DNA of 64,000 nt from HNR sp040400085 (GTDB lineage: Bacteria > Actinomycetota > Actinomycetes > Actinomycetales > Microbacteriaceae), in contig JBBAQX010000015.1 in assembly GCA_040400085.1 (NCBI GenBank), forward strand, positions 19,017 to 83,016, read 5' to 3'. The notes beneath the pieces were generated by a model, which was not told where the DNA came from, did not search any database, and saw nothing but the letters and a program-made list of their open reading frames with translations. A program made the translations under genes and the position numbers. Below are positions 59,816-64,000 of the stretch, piece after piece; the stretch's first letter is position 1, and each line of letters begins with the position of its first letter.

Positions 59816-61210
59816 ATGACCAACGCCGTTGATTTTCCATTAGACCTGCCCGAAATGAGCATAACGCTTAGTGGCGAAACCGAAATTCGGCGAACCATTC
59901 TCCCGAGCGGCGCCCGTATCCTGTCGGAGCATATGCCCGGTGCTCGAAGCGCAACTCTGGGCTACTGGGTCGCGGTCGGATCACGAGACGAGCAGCCAAC
60001 GGATACCGGTGAGGCTGGCAGCCTGGGGTCCACTCACTTCCTCGAGCACCTACTCTTTAAAGGTACGCATCAGCGAGACGCCCTGGACATCGCTGTGAGT
60101 TTCGACGCGGTTGGTGGCGAGCACAATGCCATGACGGCAAAGGAATTTACTTGCTATTACGCCAAGGTTCGAGATGAAGACCTATCAATGGCAAGCACGG
60201 TTATCGCAGATATGCTGACCGGATCTCTGATCGATAGCGATGAGTTCGACACAGAGCGACAGGTCATCCTCGAAGAGCTCGCGATGGCGGAGGATGATCC
60301 CGGCGAGGTTGCCGCGGAGAGGCTCTTCAGCGCTGTCCTCGGCGATCACCCGCTTGGCCGTCCCATCGGCGGAGACAAAGAGACTATCGCCGGGGCCACA
60401 AGGGAAGGCGTGTGGCAGCATTACCGCGAACATTACTCGCCATCAAGTCTGGTCGTTTCTGCTGCGGGCGCGGTGGACCATGACGCGCTGGTTGCCGAGG
60501 TGACGGCGTCGCTTGATGAGGCATCCGATAAGCGATCTGAGTGGTCCATGTCTGCGATGTCAGCCCCAAACCCTCGCCGAAACAACCCGGCCGCGACCAT
60601 CACCCGCTCGGAGGAATTGGTAGAAATCGAGCGGCCAGGCGGCCAGATCAATATCATGATGGGTGTTCAGGGCCTAGTGTCCGGAGATCCTCGACGTTTT
60701 GCGATGAACATTCTGAACACTGTTCTCGGGGGCGGTATGTCCAGCCGACTCTTTCAAGAGATACGAGAGAAACGGGGGCTGGCATATTCGACCTATTCGT
60801 TCTCCTCCGCGTACTCAGACACCGGGCTTTTTGGGTTATATGCCGGGTGCTCGCCAGATAAGGTTGGGCAGGTCACTGGCCTGCTCTACGATGAATTTCT
60901 CCGGATAGCGAACGAGGGGATTACCCCGGATGAGCTTAAGCGCGCTCTGGGACAGTTGGCCGGTTCGTCCGCGCTCGCGTTGGAAGACTCGGATACCCGA
61001 ATGGGACGCCTTGCTCGCACCGAGATGGGTACGGGAAAGTTTTACGACCTCGATGAGAGCCTGAGACAATTAGCAGAGGTAACCCCATCCGATATCGTTG
61101 CCCTGGCCCAAGATCTGGCTTCTCGCCCATTTTCTACCGTTGTCGTGGGAGACTTAAGTGAGGCGCAAGCCGGTGTAAAGATCCGCGAGGCACTGGAGGC
61201 AAGGCGATGA
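59816..61210 (+). CDS. M16 family zinc peptidase (PepR-like)
   Basis: A 464-residue pitrilysin-type peptidase. The inverted zinc motif HFLEH near residues 74-78 and the distal Glu (about 150, TERQVILEELAMAEDDP) are present, with the C-terminal half showing GGMSSRLFQEIREKRGLAYS, typical of processing peptidase-like proteins. No signal peptide. In mycobacteria the equivalent Rv2782c lies next to pnp and near dapB, as here. TAAGCT lies seven bases before the ATG, consistent with a leaderless mRNA. It overlaps the next gene by four bases. Confidence 0.93.
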   Translation: MTNAVDFPLDLPEMSITLSGETEIRRTILPSGARILSEHMPGARSATLGYWVAVGSRDEQPTDTGEAGSLGSTHFLEHLLFKGTHQRDALDIAVSFDAVGGEHNAMTAKEFTCYYAKVRDEDLSMASTVIADMLTGSLIDSDEFDTERQVILEELAMAEDDPGEVAAERLFSAVLGDHPLGRPIGGDKETIAGATREGVWQHYREHYSPSSLVVSAAGAVDHDALVAEVTASLDEASDKRSEWSMSAMSAPNPRRNNPAATITRSEELVEIERPGGQINIMMGVQGLVSGDPRRFAMNILNTVLGGGMSSRLFQEIREKRGLAYSTYSFSSAYSDTGLFGLYAGCSPDKVGQVTGLLYDEFLRIANEGITPDELKRALGQLAGSSALALEDSDTRMGRLARTEMGTGKFYDLDESLRQLAEVTPSDIVALAQDLASRPFSTVVVGDLSEAQAGVKIREALEARR

Positions 61211-61818
61211 CCCGCACACTATATTTGGTCCGTCACGGTGAGCAGCTCGATGCAGAGCATGGAATTCCCGATGGTTCGCTGTCCCCGAGGGGAGAGCTGC
61301 AGGCTAAAGCAATCGCAGAAAGACTTCGCCACATCCAATTCGATGCGGCGTGGCATTCTCCGTTGAAACGTGCAGAAGAGACGGCTCGGGTGATGACCGA
61401 TATGGTTCCCTCGCTCGAATCACAGCCCTCGAGTCTTCTGCTCGATTGTGTACCCACTGGTCGGGTTGAGGGAATGCCCGAGGTGTATAACTCGTATTTC
61501 GACGCGTACACCGACGACGAGGTCGAGGCGGGTCGAGCACAGATGGACGATGCTACGGCTGAGTTTCTCGGTCATAAGTCGGAGCAACGCGAGCTGATAG
61601 TCACACATAACTTCGTGATTGCATGGTTTGTTCGAGAGGCAATGGACGCCCCAGAGTGGCGTTGGTTGGGTCTCAATCAGGTAAATTGCGGACTCACCGT
61701 GATCCAGCAGCGCCCCGGTCGTCCGTGGTCTCTCCTGGTGCATAACGATCTGTCTCACCTGCCGCCGGAGCTACGAACCGGAATGCCGGAGATCGTTGTT
61801 GAGCGACGCGGCATGTAG
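61207..61818 (+). CDS. Histidine phosphatase family protein
   Basis: A 203-residue phosphoglycerate mutase-like phosphatase. The catalytic His10 is in LYLVRHGEQLD, and HSPLKRAEETARVM and LIVTHNFVIAWFVRE supply the remaining pocket residues. The substrate is not evident. ATGA overlap with the M16 peptidase; its TAG stop lies within the TAGCCT hexamer that may start dapB transcription. Confidence 0.9.
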   Translation: MTRTLYLVRHGEQLDAEHGIPDGSLSPRGELQAKAIAERLRHIQFDAAWHSPLKRAEETARVMTDMVPSLESQPSSLLLDCVPTGRVEGMPEVYNSYFDAYTDDEVEAGRAQMDDATAEFLGHKSEQRELIVTHNFVIAWFVREAMDAPEWRWLGLNQVNCGLTVIQQRPGRPWSLLVHNDLSHLPPELRTGMPEIVVERRGM

Positions 61819-61827
61819 CCTAGAGGC

Positions 61828-62634
61828 ATGACTACTCGCGTTGCAATCGCCGGTGCTTCCGGCCGCCTGGGCCAGGTCGCCCGAAACATCATCTCAGAGC
61901 TACCCGGGTTTGAGCTATACGCTGAGCTCGGATCGAAAAGTTCGCTTGATGGGATGCTCGGGGCGGACCTTCTCGTGGACGTCACAACTCCTGCCGCATC
62001 GCCAGCCATCGTCTCGTTTGCGGTCAGCAACGGGTTGAATGTGCTCGTCGGTACGAGCGGGTGGTCTGCTGATCGAGTGTCGAAGCTCCGTTCCGAGCTG
62101 TCTCGATTTCAGGATGCCGGAGTTGTTATTATCCCGAATTTTTCGATTGGATCCGTGGTCGGGTCTGCGTTGTCTGCGGTTGCTGGACAGTTCTTCGACT
62201 CGATTGAGATTATCGAGGCGCACCACGCGGCCAAGGTCGACTCCCCATCGGGAACCGCGGTTCGGACTGCAGAGATGATCTCCGAGGCTCGTGGAGACCG
62301 CGGACCGGTGAACGCCCCATACGCTGATCAGGTGGCAAGGGGGCAGCAGATCGCAAGCATCCCGGTGCACAGCCTCCGAATGGCCGGGGTCTTGGCGAAG
62401 CAGCAGGTGATTTTTGGGGGAACGGGTGAGGCTCTCACCATCACCCACGATACGATCTCATCAAGTGCCTACGAGGCTGGGATGAAGTCAGCCCTTATCG
62501 CGGCTGTTGACGCTCGCGGGCTCATCGTCGGGCTTGATCGTGTGCTTGGGCTAGATATTTCGTTGGGGGGCAGCGAAGGCAAAGTTGGGGGAGCCCGGAT
62601 CCAGAACGCTCCGGGTACAGGACGCCACGCATGA
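61828..62634 (+). CDS. dapB: 4-Hydroxy-tetrahydrodipicolinate reductase
   Basis: A 268-residue NAD(P)H-dependent reductase of lysine and diaminopimelate synthesis. VAIAGASGRLGQ is the dinucleotide site, EAHHAAKVDSPSGTA holds the catalytic His pair and Lys, and VGTSGW and GTGEALTITHDTISSSAYEAGMKSAL complete the fold. About 20 residues longer than usual at the C-terminus (GGSEGKVGGARI). Diaminopimelate is needed for lysine and, in many actinobacteria, for peptidoglycan. TAGCCT lies six bases before the ATG. It overlaps the next gene by four bases. Confidence 0.96.
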   Translation: MTTRVAIAGASGRLGQVARNIISELPGFELYAELGSKSSLDGMLGADLLVDVTTPAASPAIVSFAVSNGLNVLVGTSGWSADRVSKLRSELSRFQDAGVVIIPNFSIGSVVGSALSAVAGQFFDSIEIIEAHHAAKVDSPSGTAVRTAEMISEARGDRGPVNAPYADQVARGQQIASIPVHSLRMAGVLAKQQVIFGGTGEALTITHDTISSSAYEAGMKSALIAAVDARGLIVGLDRVLGLDISLGGSEGKVGGARIQNAPGTGRHA

Positions 62635-63122
62635 GCCGCGCGTTTGGTGGGGTCATTATCATGGCTCTCCTCTTGGGAGTCTATATTTTTCTGTTGGGAC
62701 AGAAAGCCGTGCTCTTGATGATCTCAGGGGTACCGACAGGTATTGCCATTGGTATTGCGTTAGCAGTGATGCCGCTCGTGGCAACCTGGGCGGTGTGGCG
62801 CGAGCTGTCATTCGGCGCTAAATCGAGCAGGCTTTACAAGGAACTCTTGTGGCGAGAAGAGGCTGAGGATGCCGCAGCGGCCGAAGAAAACCCAGGTATG
62901 AGCATCCCCAATCGGGTCCTACCTACGCGGCCCAGTGGGCGTGTGGATAGGGCCGCGGCCGATGAAGCTTTCCCTCTTTATAAGGAGGAGGCAGAGGCTC
63001 ATCCGGATGATTGGGCTGTGTGGTTTCGGCTGGGTCTTGCATATGATGCCTGTGGGGATAGGCGGCGTGCGCGTCAGGCGATACGTCGAGCAATCGTGCT
63101 GAACACTGGGGACGATTCGTAG
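62631..63122 (+). CDS. Membrane protein with C-terminal TPR-like segment
   Basis: A 163-residue protein. Two membrane helices (GVIIMALLLGVYIFLLG and IAIGIALAVMPLVATWAVW) are followed by a cytoplasmic part ending in a helix pair like one tetratricopeptide repeat (AHPDDWAVWFRLGLAYDACGD, then RRARQAIRRAIVLN). It is coupled to dapB by an ATGA overlap. I cannot name its function; a scaffold or regulator of envelope enzymes is only a guess. Confidence 0.8.
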   Translation: MSRAFGGVIIMALLLGVYIFLLGQKAVLLMISGVPTGIAIGIALAVMPLVATWAVWRELSFGAKSSRLYKELLWREEAEDAAAAEENPGMSIPNRVLPTRPSGRVDRAAADEAFPLYKEEAEAHPDDWAVWFRLGLAYDACGDRRRARQAIRRAIVLNTGDDS

Positions 63123-63429
63123 AGTGAAGTGTTTGCCTGGCCGGGTTTGCTAGCGGGGTTGTGCGAGTTGAAAGACGCGAGTTTAGGGGCAATGTTATTG
63201 ATACTGAAAGTCGCTGCTTTGGGATAAATTTGTCGAACTAAGTCGCACCTTGTTGAGGGCTCTTGAATCGTGCTTTTGTTATACGCTTGCGATGCATCGT
63301 TGCAAGGTGATGGGTGTGTTGGGCGTGATTTGTGTCAGGGAATTTTGGTCGGCATCGTGAGTTGTGCTCCATTTAAAACTGGTGTTGCATTTCCCCTAAC
63401 TTTCGTACCTATGTTCGATAAAATAGAGT
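63123..63429. other. 307-base AT-richer gap with an SOS box at its right end
   Basis: No gene visible; base composition is more AT-rich than the surroundings. A CGATGCATCG palindrome lies in the middle. The only strong signals are the LexA box and the -10 next to the final gene. Confidence 0.5.
63403..63424 (+). promoter_or_regulatory. LexA (SOS) box and -10 before the last gene
   Basis: TCGTACCTATGTTCGA (63403-63418) fits TCGAAC-N4-GTTCGA with one mismatch and shares CTATGTTCGA with the umuDC box. TAAAAT (63419-63424) follows at once and lies five bases before the ATG at 63430, so the mRNA is probably leaderless and LexA-controlled. Confidence 0.75.
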
Positions 63430-64000
63430 ATGTCCTCCACCACAGTCACCACTGGCCTCGCGGATACTTCCGTGTTGTCTGGGTCGGGTGTGCAGTCTGG
63501 CGTGAGTCCTGATGAACAGCCTCTTGCGCGCCCGGGTGCTGCTGGGGAGTGGTGGGCTGTTCCGGGGCAGAGTTCGCCGCGGTTTGAGGCGCTGGGTGCT
63601 GAAGAGCCGGGTTCTGAATCAGCGAGTTCCGGCGCGAAACCTTCTTCTCTGCGGGATGAGTTTGGGTATGATTTTCGTCTGACACGGCGGGATCTTTCAT
63701 CGCCGTTAGCGGCAGTTTTGGAGCGGCTTCAGCCGCTCCTCGGATCGATCTTTGCCGACCCCGCAGATGCCGGGTTCTCAGAAGCTGAACCCGCAGATCC
63801 TGAATTCGTGCCTACTGAATCCGTATCCGGTGATTCACACCTGCCGGACACCTCGGCCCCCAAACTAGACGCATCTTCGGATTCGATCGATCTGCAAGCC
63901 GTTATCTCGGCGTTGAGCACGGATGATCTGCTGCGTACGGTACGGGATACCGAAGCAGTAACCCGGCGGTTGGATGCGTTGCGGGTGTTTCTGGCGGGAG
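63430..64000 (+). CDS. Probable DUF222/HNH (13E12-type) protein, 5' part (runs off the right edge)
   Basis: An open frame of 190 codons from ATG 63430 to the window edge. The first 140 residues are Ser/Pro/Glu-rich and look disordered. From about residue 165 a helical stretch ends TVRDTEAVTRRLDALRVFLAG, which resembles the start of DUF222, the domain found before HNH nucleases in the actinobacterial 13E12 repeat family. The SOS box just upstream supports this, because 13E12 genes of mycobacteria also carry LexA boxes. The HNH part, if present, lies outside the window. Confidence 0.6.
   Translation, partial: MSSTTVTTGLADTSVLSGSGVQSGVSPDEQPLARPGAAGEWWAVPGQSSPRFEALGAEEPGSESASSGAKPSSLRDEFGYDFRLTRRDLSSPLAAVLERLQPLLGSIFADPADAGFSEAEPADPEFVPTESVSGDSHLPDTSAPKLDASSDSIDLQAVISALSTDDLLRTVRDTEAVTRRLDALRVFLAG

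Noticed and set aside
63446..63700. Minus-strand 84-codon open frame
   Set aside because: Antisense to the final gene, which has its own promoter and SOS box.
1..64000. Mobile elements, CRISPR arrays, rRNA
   Set aside because: I found no transposase or integrase frame, no regularly spaced direct repeats of CRISPR length, and no rRNA-like stretch.

Overview
The window looks like chromosomal DNA of an actinobacterium, most likely a member of the Microbacteriaceae or a close relative. It is fairly GC-rich. It carries the actinobacterial order mazG-hisS-eno-ftsB-DUF501 and pnp next to an M16 peptidase and dapB. It also has a GTP-dependent PEP carboxykinase beside a RamB-type regulator, an actinobacterial-type LexA box, and many genes whose -10 hexamer lies 5-8 bases before the start codon, as expected for leaderless mRNAs. 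I see no insertion sequence, prophage, CRISPR array or rRNA. One tRNA is present.

Layout. 1-7.5 kb: end of an unknown gene, then on the minus strand a MoxR-type AAA/VWA pair, a cupin, a FAD-dependent amine oxidase-like enzyme and NhaA. 7.6-14.9 kb: mazG, hisS, eno, a FtsB-like divisome protein, DUF501, type II NADH dehydrogenase, then a minus-strand SDR protein. 15-19.1 kb: a diamine-type acetyltransferase and a RamB-like regulator divergent from pckG, with several palindromes between them. 19.2-25 kb: small envelope proteins, an SOS-controlled umuDC pair, an MFS transporter and an unusual tRNA. 25-29.5 kb: a TetR-controlled heterodimeric ABC exporter with a clear operator.

29.6-45.6 kb is the most coherent accessory region. 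A peptide importer (membrane-anchored binding protein, two permeases, one fused double ATPase) runs without gaps into an LD-carboxypeptidase (S66) and a cytoplasmic class A beta-lactamase-like hydrolase. It is followed by glycerate kinase, two M20 peptidases, a class C-type serine hydrolase, a COG3375 acyltransferase, an N-acylamino-acid racemase and an asparaginase. The acyltransferase, racemase and M20 hydrolase match the known N-succinylamino acid racemase route that turns D-amino acids irreversibly into L-amino acids. I therefore read the island as uptake of peptidoglycan-type peptides and salvage of their D-amino acids. That joint function is an inference.

45.6-64 kb is mostly housekeeping: an OsmC protein, metG, tatD, rsmA, two small membrane proteins, a Phd/VapC toxin-antitoxin pair, a PspC protein, serA, pnp, a PLP decarboxylase, an aldo/keto reductase, an M16 peptidase, a histidine phosphatase, dapB and a TPR-like membrane protein. 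The window ends inside a gene that begins under a second SOS box and is probably a DUF222/HNH (13E12-type) protein.

The oddest single observation is umuD. The conserved UmuD reading frame has no ATG, GTG, TTG or CTG codon before the cleavage site, but an ATC codon sits six bases after a good ribosome binding site and gives a protein whose key residues are all two positions from those of E. coli UmuD.
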